A stretch of 13,994 bases of DNA from positions 1 to 13,994 of the forward strand of contig JAITEJ010000122.1 of assembly GCA_031282095.1 (NCBI GenBank), given 5' to 3'. Positions 1 through 5,968 of this stretch are shown here, piece after piece (positions within the stretch are counted from its first letter, which is position 1; the number at the start of each line of letters is the position of its first letter). Under the pieces are notes generated by a model. That model saw nothing but the letters and a program-made list of their open reading frames with translations. It did not search any database and was not told the origin of the DNA. The translations under genes and the position numbers were made by a program. Source of the DNA: Clostridiales bacterium (GTDB taxonomy: Bacteria > Bacillota_A > Clostridia > Christensenellales > CAG-917).

Positions 1-10
1 AATAAAATAA

Positions 11-127
11 AGCGTCTTCATCTTTACGCAGGGGACATCTTTCTCGCCGGCGGATATCAAATATTGCAAATCCATCTTCAAAAAACTTGCGGAACATATA
101 GGAATTTATGAAAATAGCAGGCTTTAA
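11..127 (+). other. Window edge: possible tail of an upstream reading frame
   Basis: Two frames are open across the left edge. One is open from base 1 to a stop at 109-111. The other is open from an in-frame stop at 8-10 to a stop at 125-127, and reads like protein near its end (KKLAEHIGIYENSRL), overlapping the first codons of the activase by 20 bases. An anaerobic ribonucleotide reductase gene (nrdD) is often found here, but I see none of its C-terminal zinc-binding cysteines or glycyl-radical motif. The stop at 8-10 means the second frame could only be coding after a frameshift or from an unrecognised start. The gene, if any, cannot be identified from this fragment. Confidence 0.2.
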
Positions 128-767
128 CCCTAATTCATTCGTTGATTATCCCGGAAACATAGCGGCGGTGATTTTTACCGCGGGCTGTGACATGCGCTGT
201 TGGTATTGTCACAACCGGCACATAATCGCTCCCGATGTCCCGACGTTGGACGAAACCGAGATATTAGATAAAATCCGCATGAACAAGCTCTTGGACGGAG
301 TGGTCATTTCAGGCGGCGAACCGACGCTGCAAGCCGATTTGGCGGATTTCATAAAAAAAATCAAAGCGGCAAACTTGCTCGTAAAGCTAGACACAAACGG
401 CAAGCATCCTGAGGTTCTGAAACGCCTTTTGGCGGAGAACTTGCTCGATTATATAGCGATGGACGTGAAAGCTCCGCTTAAAGACTATGATTTGGTCACA
501 TCAACTCCCGAATCGGCGGAAACGCTTCGCGAAAGCATACGTCTGATAATCTCCGGCGGTGTCGCCCACGAATTTCGAACCACCTTTTTTCCGCAGCTAA
601 CAGCCGACGATATAGGAGAAATAGGCAGGGAGGTGGCGGGGGCAAGCGCCTATTTTATCCAGAAATACAATAACGTCGGCGGTTTTGATTTTCCTCCGCA
701 CGACGGTTTCTATTTTGAACTTGCCAAAGAGAAAGCTTCTCCTTACGTAAAAACGGAACTGCGGTAG
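108..767 (+). CDS. nrdG: Anaerobic ribonucleoside-triphosphate reductase activating protein (radical SAM, NrdG-like)
   Basis: Radical-SAM activase of 219 residues. Members of this family use a [4Fe-4S] cluster and S-adenosylmethionine to place a glycyl radical on class III (oxygen-sensitive) ribonucleotide reductase, which makes dNTPs under anaerobiosis in the cytoplasm. Seen in the sequence: the N-terminal stretch GFNPNSFVDYPG typical of the family, the cluster motif CX3CX2C (C27, C31, C34, in CDMRCWYC) followed by HN, and SGGEPT (68-73), which contacts SAM in radical-SAM enzymes. Length fits the longer NrdG2-type subfamily, larger than the ~155-residue E. coli NrdG. The start has a modest AGGA just upstream. 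The partner reductase is not in the window and would be expected to the left. A related glycyl-radical activase (pyruvate formate-lyase type) is less likely, because the SFVDYPG opening is characteristic of the NrdG group. Confidence 0.85.
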   Translation: MKIAGFNPNSFVDYPGNIAAVIFTAGCDMRCWYCHNRHIIAPDVPTLDETEILDKIRMNKLLDGVVISGGEPTLQADLADFIKKIKAANLLVKLDTNGKHPEVLKRLLAENLLDYIAMDVKAPLKDYDLVTSTPESAETLRESIRLIISGGVAHEFRTTFFPQLTADDIGEIGREVAGASAYFIQKYNNVGGFDFPPHDGFYFELAKEKASPYVKTELR

Positions 768-789
768 GAAATCCCCTAATAAAAGACCC

Positions 790-815
790 GCGGTTAAATG
801 ATTGCCGCATTTTTT
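790..815 (+). terminator. Weak candidate terminator after nrdG
   Basis: GCGG (790-793) can pair with CCGC (805-808), with a T-G wobble inside, and the stem is followed by A then six T residues (810-815). The stem is only 4-5 bp, so this is a marginal rho-independent terminator. Its position 23 bases after the activase stop is right. Confidence 0.3.
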
Positions 816-1037
816 GTGCTTGGAATATTTCCGCAAGACATTCATGCGCTGCGGTAAACTTAGTGCGAAACGGCGATACGGGAGGCAGATGAGTCATTTC
901 AAGGTATTTATACGCTATGTGACAGGCTTGACGTTCTCTTCGGGAAGCTATATCTTTCGTTGTTTACGCCGATACCGTCCTGTTTGAACATGCTTTTGTC
1001 CGTTCCTTGTAACGTTTTATAACCTACGTGGGGAGAA
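816..1037. other. Non-coding gap between nrdG and aroQ
   Basis: No supportable gene. The only short open frame (802-987, +) has protein composition unlike its neighbours and no spaced ribosome binding site. The stretch GATACGGGAGGCAGATGA (875-892) resembles the core of the 33-bp repeats at 2339-2438 (ATACGGGAGGGCGTAGAATG) and may be a degenerate third copy. The two genes converge here, and I see no strong terminator on the minus strand for aroQ. Confidence 0.4.
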
Positions 1038-1487
1038 TCAGCGCGGATTTTTCTCCGCGATATATCTCACCGCTTCCGCATAGCCTTCAAAGCCTTTTCC
1101 GCAGATGGTTTTTTCGGCGTATTCGCTCACATAGGAAAACTTTCGGTAATCCTCGCGTTTTTCAATGTCGGTAAGGTGAACCTCCACGGCGGGAACGGCG
1201 GCGGACTTCAGCGCGTCGAGTATAGCGAGGCTTGTGTGAGTGAATGCTCCGGCGTTTATAATGACATAATCAAATTTGCCGCGCGCTGACTGGATTTTGT
1301 CTATTATCTTTCCTTCGTAATTTGATTGAAAAAAAACGGCGCGCCATTTGCGGCTTTTACCGCTTTCATTTTTTACCGCTCGTTTAATAAACGAGATCAA
1401 CGCCTTGAAATCTTGATTGCCGTAAAGGGTCGGCTCGCGCTTTCCCAGCATATTTAAATTGGGACCGTGTATAACGAGTAATTTCAT
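1038..1487 (-). CDS. aroQ: 3-dehydroquinate dehydratase, type II
   Basis: Type II dehydroquinase of 149 residues, close to the usual ~145-150. It converts 3-dehydroquinate to 3-dehydroshikimate in the shikimate pathway; the family forms a cytoplasmic dodecamer. Visible motifs: opening IHGPNLNMLGKREP, R17 and Y22 of the active site (Y22 in LYG), INAGAFTHTS with N78 and H84, and EVHLTDIEKREDYRKFS with catalytic-type H104 plus R111 and R115. The start at 1487 is chosen because the family begins at MKLLVIHGPN; an extension to 1559 adds 24 residues with no homology and runs into a repeat. The Shine-Dalgarno is poor: GAGG lies 17 bases upstream. Two oddities: the usual SNHEG loop reads SNYEG (Y57), and residues about 39-49 (NESGKSRKWRA) look like a short insertion before it. 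The gene stands alone, with no other shikimate gene nearby. Confidence 0.9.
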   Translation of the reverse strand: MKLLVIHGPNLNMLGKREPTLYGNQDFKALISFIKRAVKNESGKSRKWRAVFFQSNYEGKIIDKIQSARGKFDYVIINAGAFTHTSLAILDALKSAAVPAVEVHLTDIEKREDYRKFSYVSEYAEKTICGKGFEGYAEAVRYIAEKNPR

Positions 1488-1511
1488 AGTTCGTATTGTA
1501 ATATCCTCGCC

Positions 1512-1656
1512 GCCTTTTGTCAACAAAGCCGACGCAATAGAGTTAAATTTATTTTTCACTTCTCATTTTAGGCGGATTCAAACGAGGTTTCTGCTCGCCG
1601 GCGCTACAATAGCCTTTTATTAACAAAGCGGACGCAGAGGGGTTTAAATTGTTCTT
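1512..1656. repeat. Direct duplication, two ~45-bp copies offset by exactly 100 bp
   Basis: GCCTTTTGTCAACAAAGC at 1512-1529 recurs as GCCTTTTATTAACAAAGC at 1612-1629, and similarity continues through GACGCA and TTAAATT to about 1556 and 1656. The copies are imperfect, so the duplication is old. The first copy lies just upstream of aroQ and accounts for the spurious N-terminal extension of that frame. Confidence 0.6.
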
Positions 1657-1960
1657 ATCTTTCGTTTCGGGCAAAACGGACGTACTTATAGCCGTTTACG
1701 TCGTTACTGCCGCCGTTATTCGTCGGATTCGGTCAGGGAATATAAAAATATTTTTCCGTTCGGTAACGGTTTTAACTTCAAGCTCATATTATGTTGTGAA
1801 AAAGCCTAAAGCGGTACGGAACCGCGACGGATTCGTTGGGAAACTCAACACGGTTTTAACCGGATGTTTTACAACGGCTCTGATCCGTTCCGTACCGATA
1901 AGCTCTTGGAGATGCTTAGAGAAACCCCTTTAAGCTATGTATATCTCCATGAAACTGCTG
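1648..1960 (+). pseudogene. Possible decayed reading frame
   Basis: One frame (in phase with 1648) is open from 1648 to a stop at 1807, then again past 1960. The second part reads RMFYNGSDPFRTDKLLEML and then RETPLSYVYLHETAAERL, which is more protein-like than chance usually gives. There is no credible start, the stop at 1807 interrupts it, and the frame then runs into the antisense of the Cys-rich gene. A different frame (1649-1933) has a TTG start behind GAGGGG but an unconvincing product. I do not recognise a family. It may be the remains of a gene or a chance open stretch. Confidence 0.2.
1812..1897. repeat. Perfect 11-bp inverted repeat with 64-base loop
   Basis: CGGTACGGAAC (1812-1822) is the exact reverse complement of GTTCCGTACCG (1887-1897). 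A second small inverted repeat sits inside the loop (CGGTT-TT-AACCG, 1851-1862). On the minus strand it lies about 70-160 bases downstream of the Cys-rich gene's stop, but no T-tract follows, so it is not a standard terminator. Confidence 0.5.
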
Positions 1961-1969
1961 CCGAAAGAC

Positions 1970-2161
1970 TTACTTGCAGCCGCAACCGCCGCCAAAGCCT
2001 TCGCCGCAAAGCGATAAGATGAGTAACAACGGGAGTATTTCACAAATGTTAACGCCGCCGCCGCATCCGCCGCAACAGAGGAGTAACAGAATTATCCAAA
2101 TACAATTGTTGTCGTTGCAACCGCTGCCGCAGCCGGAATTAGCTCCGAAAAATCCGCTCAT
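1970..2161 (-). CDS. Cysteine- and glycine-rich small protein, two hydrophobic segments
   Basis: A 63-residue protein with ten cysteines (C11, C15, C20, C29, C30, C33, C40, C52, C60, C62), many glycines, and two short hydrophobic stretches (about 21-28, IWIILLLL, and 42-51, ILPLLLILSL). The start is decided by a near-perfect ribosome binding site: AAAAGGAGGT (2168-2177 on the complement) six bases before the ATG. It opens MSGFFG, as do small Gly/Cys-rich proteins widespread in Clostridia that are often auto-annotated as chorion class high-cysteine proteins; their function is not established. Membrane association is likely from the hydrophobic blocks; disulfide linkage or metal binding is only a guess. 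The upstream minus strand shows no obvious sigma-A or sporulation-sigma promoter. It is a single-gene unit flanked by non-coding DNA. Confidence 0.75.
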   Translation of the reverse strand: MSGFFGANSGCGSGCNDNNCIWIILLLLCCGGCGGGVNICEILPLLLILSLCGEGFGGGCGCK

Positions 2162-2338
2162 AATTATACCTCCTTTTTACATATTGACACCGTAATGAAT
2201 TTCACGCTATGACGCCGCGCGGAATTTTTTCGGGTGCCTCTACTTTCACCATACGTTTAAACCGAATTGTTTGTTACAAAGTAAAAGATAGTACATACCC
2301 TTGATATAAAAACGCTCATTATTTTGCTCCCCTCTTTC

Positions 2339-2438
2339 GCGCAACTTATACGGGAGGGCGTAGAATGAATGACATGGACGCTCTGCGCCTGTAAAGACTG
2401 TTTGCGCGCAACTGATACGGGAGGGCGTAGAATGAATG
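2339..2438. repeat. Pair of 33-bp direct repeats separated by 34 bp
   Basis: Copies at 2339-2371 and 2406-2438 differ at one base (ACTTATACGG against ACTGATACGG) and share GGGAGGGCGTAGAATGAATG. Each contains a Shine-Dalgarno-like GGGAGGG nine bases from ATG, opening mini-frames of 9 codons (from 2365) and 5 codons (from 2432). Repeat length and spacing resemble one CRISPR unit, but only two copies are present, with no leader and no cas genes. Confidence 0.75.
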
Positions 2439-2473
2439 TGTGTGTGTGAAAAACAATCCCGCGGCGACCTCCG

Positions 2474-2841
2474 CCCGCGAAACTTGCGAGCGGAGAATTT
2501 CCGTCCCCCGCTCGGAGGGGCTGGAATTTTACTTAATCCGCCCGCGAAGCCCGCGCGCGGGGAATTCGTACCCGCCAACGGGCTAATTTTCGATTGCGCT
2601 TTCTGCGCTCCGCGAAACTCGCGCGCGAGGAATTCTCGTAACCGCGCACAGCCTTTGCTCAATCCACGCACTAAATACATAGGGCGACCTAGGGAATTCT
2701 CGTACCCGCGCACAGCTTTCGCCTTCATAACGTCAACCGTACTCGCGAAACTCGCGTATGGGGAATTCGTACTTGCTCTCCTATAGCCAACGCCTTGCGC
2801 GCCACGCTCAGCGCGAAACCCGCGCATGGAAAATTCGTACT
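2474..2841. repeat. GC-rich dispersed repeat, five to six degenerate copies
   Basis: A ~28-bp unit whose core is CGCGAAACTCGCG followed a few bases later by GGGGAATTCGTAC recurs at about 2474-2503, 2541-2571, 2610-2640, 2744-2772 and 2812-2840. A half copy (AGGGAATTCTCGTACC) sits at 2690-2706. The first half is a hairpin (CGCGA-AAC-TCGCG) in the better copies. The repeats keep frames open on both strands, which explains two long but spurious frames here; on the minus strand the unit would read NSPxAxFA over and over. No gene is supportable between 2200 and 2920. Confidence 0.75.
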
Positions 2842-2922
2842 TACGGCATAAAAACACTCGAACGGATCTTAGCGGTATAATTCACGGTTTTCGACAGATT
2901 TTTAAAGAGTTGCCGTATTTAA

Positions 2923-2951
2923 TTGTAAATCTTCTTAAAGTTTGATATAAT
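2923..2951 (+). promoter_or_regulatory. Sigma-A-type promoter of coaX, implies leaderless mRNA
   Basis: TTGTAA (2923-2928) and a consensus TATAAT (2946-2951) are separated by exactly 17 bp. Only six bases lie between the -10 box and the coaX ATG at 2958, so transcription should start at or within a base or two of the start codon. No Shine-Dalgarno is present in those six bases, consistent with leaderless translation. Confidence 0.7.
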
Positions 2952-2957
2952 AATTCT

Positions 2958-3746
2958 ATGCTTTTGGTGATGGATGTAGGAAATACGAATATTAAGCTCG
3001 GACTGTTTAAGCGCGGCGAGACGGAACTGTTCGCAAGTTGGCGTTTATCCACGTTATCTTCGCGTACCGCGGACGAATTCGGTATGCTGTTTTTGGAGTT
3101 GCTTACTTCCAAAGGCGTGGACGGCGCGGATATAACTGGCGCGATCATGTCTTCCGTAGCGCCGTCCGTAAACTATACGATCGAACATATGTGCCGCTAT
3201 TATCTCAAAAAAGTGCCTGTCGCGGTGGATTGCAACACCGATTGCGGACTTAAAATAAACTATGACCGCCCGTCCGATTTAGGTCCCGACCGCATAGTCA
3301 CGGCGGCGGCGGCGTACGCGCTTTACGGCGGTCCCGTCATAGTCGTAGATTTCGGCTCGGCGACTACTTTCAACGCGATCAGCGCGGACGGAGAATTTTT
3401 AGGGGGAGCGATTTCGCCGGGAATCAAAACGGCGACGGAATCCCTTGTGCAGACAGCCGCGAAACTGCCGCGCATAGAGCTTGTGCCCACCGAAAAGGTT
3501 TTGGGTACAAACACCGTAGAGGGTATGCAGGCCGGCGTTGTTTTGGGATATACGGGTTTGGTACACTATATGCTGAAGCGAATCAGACGAGAGCCGGGCT
3601 TGGAAAACGCGAAAGTAATCGCTACGGGCGGTTTAAGCGAACTTATCGAAAGAACCGAACCGGAGTTGATCGACGTTATAGACAGAACGTTGACGCTTCA
3701 GGGTTTGCGTATTATTTACGAGAGAATACAAAAGAACGGGCGGTAA
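2958..3746 (+). CDS. coaX: Type III pantothenate kinase
   Basis: CoaX of 262 residues (family about 255-265) phosphorylates pantothenate to 4'-phosphopantothenate, the first step of coenzyme A synthesis, in the cytoplasm. It belongs to the ASKHA fold and needs a monovalent cation. Motifs: DVGNTNIKLG at 6-15 (phosphate-1 loop), LGPDRI with the catalytic-type Asp D111 (family GADR), VVDFGSATTF with D131 and the second phosphate loop 133-137 (family usually GTATT; here S134), GGAISPGI, NTVEGMQAGVVLGY, and VIATGGLSELI near residue 220. The start MLLVMDVGN matches family starts; M5 is an alternative, but the promoter places the transcript start at the first ATG. There is no Shine-Dalgarno. The homoserine dehydrogenase lies 135 bases downstream on the same strand, and no terminator intervenes, so the two may be partly co-transcribed. 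Confidence 0.93.
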   Translation: MLLVMDVGNTNIKLGLFKRGETELFASWRLSTLSSRTADEFGMLFLELLTSKGVDGADITGAIMSSVAPSVNYTIEHMCRYYLKKVPVAVDCNTDCGLKINYDRPSDLGPDRIVTAAAAYALYGGPVIVVDFGSATTFNAISADGEFLGGAISPGIKTATESLVQTAAKLPRIELVPTEKVLGTNTVEGMQAGVVLGYTGLVHYMLKRIRREPGLENAKVIATGGLSELIERTEPELIDVIDRTLTLQGLRIIYERIQKNGR

Positions 3747-3762
3747 ACGGCGCGCGTACGGA

Positions 3763-3876
3763 ATGGAGTACAATTTGTGTAGTCTTAGTCGTATTCGGCG
3801 TTTAGTTGACCGTACAGATGAAAAACTTGCTTATACGATGCAAAAAGCGTCGGTTGTTACAAACGGAGGATATTGA
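3763..3876 (+). CDS. 37-residue ORF directly upstream of hom (possible leader peptide)
   Basis: ATG at 3763 opens 37 codons ending in TGA at 3874-3876, five bases before the hom ATG. Its last codons (GGA GGA TAT TGA) are themselves the hom ribosome binding site. The product, beginning MEYNLCSLSRIRR and ending MQKASVVTNGGY, matches no family I recognise. It has three Thr and two Met but no run of regulatory amino acids, so it is not a classical Thr/Ile attenuator peptide. It has no clear Shine-Dalgarno of its own. It could couple translation to hom, be a gene remnant, or be chance. Confidence 0.3.
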   Translation: MEYNLCSLSRIRRLVDRTDEKLAYTMQKASVVTNGGY

Positions 3877-3881
3877 ATAAT

Positions 3882-5162
3882 ATGAAAAAGGTCGGAGTCG
3901 CATTACTCGGATTGGGTGTCGTAGGCGGCGGCGCCTATGAAATTCTGAAAAAACACCGCGATTTTTTTAAGAAAACGCAGGATATTGACATCGTAATAAA
4001 ATACGTCATGGATAAAAACACCGCACGGTGCGCCGAATTGGGAGTGGACCCGTCCATTGTCACCACTGACATCGACGTCATAGCGAACGACCCCGATGTT
4101 CAAATCGTCGCGGAGTTTTTCGGCGGCATCGAACCCGCCCGCAGTTTCCTTATCAAGGTTTTGAAAAACGGTAAAAGTATCGTCACCGCAAATAAGGAAC
4201 TGTTCTCCAAATATTGGCACGAACTGGAAGCGGCGGCAAAAGAGGGCAAAGCAGGGCTGTATTACGAAGCAAGCTGTGTGGGCGGCGTGCCTATAATACG
4301 GACGTTAACCGAAGGTATGCAGGCAAATCGGATACTCTCCATAAAGGGCATCATAAACGGCACCACCAATTATATTTTATCCTCGATGAGCAATGCCGGC
4401 AAGACATATGAGGCGGCTCTGTCGGAGGCGCAGCGTTTGGGCTATGCCGAGGCCGACCCCACCGCCGACGTCGAAGGCTTTGACGCTATGTACAAGCTCA
4501 GCATTCTCTCCTCACTTGCCTATCACAAAAAAGTTCCGATAGACCGCATATACCGCGAAGGTATCTCTCAGGTCGCAATAGAGGATATACTCATCGGCAA
4601 GGAGTTGGGGTTCACCCTAAAACTTCTCGCAATTTCCAAGGACGACGGCAGGAAAATTCAAGCGCGCGTACACCCCACTTTCGTGCCGGACGCGCATCCT
4701 CTTGCAAGCGTATCGGGCTCATTTAACGCCGTACACCTCGTCGGAGACAGCGTAGGCGATATTATGCTTTACGGTCGCGGCGCGGGCGCGTTGCCCACCG
4801 GCAGCGCGATAGTCAGCGACATTCTGTACGCCGCCGGAAAAAGCAAGCATCGTTATTGTCCGTTTCCCAACACGGACGCGGCGACTGAAGACAGCGATTT
4901 CGCGGACGACTTTTTCAGCAAATATTACGTGCGCTTAACCGTAAAGGACGAGGTGGGCACTCTCGGACGCATAGCCGGCGCATACGGCAAAAATAACGTG
5001 TCCATCGTCACCGTCCTCCAACGCGACAGCCGCACGGATACCGTTCCCATTATTTTTGTGACTCACGGAACCTACGAAAAAAATATCAAAAAGGCTATAG
5101 AGGACATAAAATCCCTGAAAGGAGTGAACGAAGTCAACTCCGTTATCCGCGTGGAGGAATAA
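3882..5162 (+). CDS. hom: Homoserine dehydrogenase with C-terminal ACT domain
   Basis: Protein of 426 residues, the usual length of the ACT-containing form. It reduces aspartate semialdehyde to homoserine with NAD(P)H, the branch point to threonine, methionine and isoleucine. Seen: Rossmann glycine motif GLGVVG (10-15), TANKELF, CVGGVPII, GTTNYIL (160-166), then ADPTADVEGFDAMYKL, which carries the substrate-binding acidic residues and the conserved Lys. The ACT domain, from about 350 to the end (YYVRLTVKDEVGTLGRIAGA), is the site of allosteric feedback, usually by threonine. The ATG at 3882 is chosen: GGAGG (3865-3869) is 12 bases upstream, whereas the in-frame TTG at 3873 is only 2-3 bases from it. 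The downstream neighbour is on the opposite strand, so thrC/thrB are not adjacent on this side. Confidence 0.95.
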   Translation: MKKVGVALLGLGVVGGGAYEILKKHRDFFKKTQDIDIVIKYVMDKNTARCAELGVDPSIVTTDIDVIANDPDVQIVAEFFGGIEPARSFLIKVLKNGKSIVTANKELFSKYWHELEAAAKEGKAGLYYEASCVGGVPIIRTLTEGMQANRILSIKGIINGTTNYILSSMSNAGKTYEAALSEAQRLGYAEADPTADVEGFDAMYKLSILSSLAYHKKVPIDRIYREGISQVAIEDILIGKELGFTLKLLAISKDDGRKIQARVHPTFVPDAHPLASVSGSFNAVHLVGDSVGDIMLYGRGAGALPTGSAIVSDILYAAGKSKHRYCPFPNTDAATEDSDFADDFFSKYYVRLTVKDEVGTLGRIAGAYGKNNVSIVTVLQRDSRTDTVPIIFVTHGTYEKNIKKAIEDIKSLKGVNEVNSVIRVEE

Positions 5163-5206
5163 AACGAATCGTAAAGCGCCGCTCACCGGGCAGGTTATAG
5201 GTTTGC

Positions 5207-5279
5207 CGCGCATACGCCGATGGAAAACGGCGAGGCGGTTTGATAACCGCAAATGTTCCGAAGCGGGAAGGTATGCGCG
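5207..5279. other. Nested inverted repeats between converging hom and tspO
   Basis: CGCGCATAC (5207-5215) is the exact reverse complement of GTATGCGCG (5271-5279), and inside lies a tight hairpin GCGGTT-TGAT-AACCGC (5235-5250). The element fills the gap between converging stop codons, where a bidirectional terminator would be expected. T-tracts are poor on both strands, so the terminator reading is uncertain. Confidence 0.4.
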
Positions 5280-5280
5280 T

Positions 5281-5745
5281 TTAATTTATGACAGTCAACG
5301 AGGTAGTCAGACAAAACAGATAGGAGATCCATATGACGACCGGCAAAAATATCAAGCCGTCGGAAAGACGCTTTAAGGACAACAAAAACAGCGCCGCATA
5401 GTTTACCGCCGTAACGGCGATTATGACGGTAAGCGAGAGCGGCAAGTTATTTAAACGGAAAAAGGTCAGTGTGAACAGAATTTCGAAGAAGGCGGCGATA
5501 ACGAGCAGAATACCCTCCGGCTTAAAGCGCCGCGCTACGATAAGACGGGATACGAGAGCGATGACAAAGCCGTACGCCGCCACCCGCGACAACGTCATAT
5601 AACCGCCGCTCATCATAAAGGACGGTTTGTTAAGCGCGGTGTACCACTCCGTGTCTACGACCACTATGACTGAGCATAACCATTCGAATAGCAGTACGAA
5701 AAATACCGCCGCGGTTACGCCCATAAGACGTTTATACGCATACAT
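5281..5745 (-). CDS. TspO/MBR-family membrane protein
   Basis: A 154-residue, very hydrophobic protein with five likely membrane helices (about 8-30, 48-68, 76-96, 100-122, 130-150), the TspO/MBR fold. Family marks: WYTALNKPSF after helix 1 (family WYxxLxKPxW), NNLPLS in the middle, and a C-terminal helix LPVVIWISYLFCLTTS ending in LTVIN, matching the family pattern of a Trp-containing last helix closing in LN. TspO proteins bind porphyrins and related ligands in the membrane; the physiological role in bacteria is unsettled. The sequence is divergent, with few of the usual tryptophans, so ligand binding may differ. No Shine-Dalgarno precedes the ATG, and an AT-rich CATAAT lies about 12 bases upstream, so a very short leader is possible. 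No haem or tetrapyrrole gene is nearby. Confidence 0.75.
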   Translation of the reverse strand: MYAYKRLMGVTAAVFFVLLFEWLCSVIVVVDTEWYTALNKPSFMMSGGYMTLSRVAAYGFVIALVSRLIVARRFKPEGILLVIAAFFEILFTLTFFRLNNLPLSLTVIIAVTAVNYAALFLLSLKRLSDGLIFLPVVIWISYLFCLTTSLTVIN

Positions 5746-5968
5746 CTGAATAAATATATTATGACCGCGGGTTTAAAATTCCGATATTCGGACGTCATAC
5801 TTCCGAATACAGCGCACGGCTTTGCCCGTCTTATTTATCGCCGTATGCTTAATGTATTGAAACCGCTCTTTCTGTAACGAAAATTCCCGCGCCGCTTATA
5901 TAAAAATAAATCTACACGAATCCTGATTTAAATTTGGGACAGTCGGGCGTCGGGATAATTCAGAAGCG
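5746..5968. other. Non-coding gap upstream of tspO
   Basis: No gene seen. A hairpin with an 8-bp stem (TATTCGGA 5785-5792, TCCGAATA 5802-5809, loop 9) lies about 40 bases before tspO. It has no adjacent T-tract and its role is unknown. Confidence 0.4.

Noticed and set aside
802..987. 61-residue ORF on the plus strand
   Set aside because: No ribosome binding site at proper spacing, composition unlike a protein, and it overlaps the candidate terminator.
1974..2195. 73-residue plus-strand frame opposite the Cys-rich gene
   Set aside because: Pro/Gln-rich antisense translation of Gly/Cys codons. The minus strand has the strong ribosome binding site.
2339..2438. CRISPR array
   Set aside because: Only two repeats with one spacer, no leader and no cas gene in the window. 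The copies look like a dispersed or duplicated sequence.
2246..2857. Long open frames on both strands (203 residues minus; 116 residues plus at 2436-2786)
   Set aside because: Both are kept open by the GC-rich degenerate repeats, have skewed Arg/Ser/Ala/Pro composition, no ribosome binding site, and no family resemblance.
3806..3837. Promoter for hom (TTGACC ... TATACG)
   Set aside because: The spacer is about 20 bp and the -10 is poor, well off the 17-bp promoters seen for coaX and the mannosidase. Too weak to annotate.
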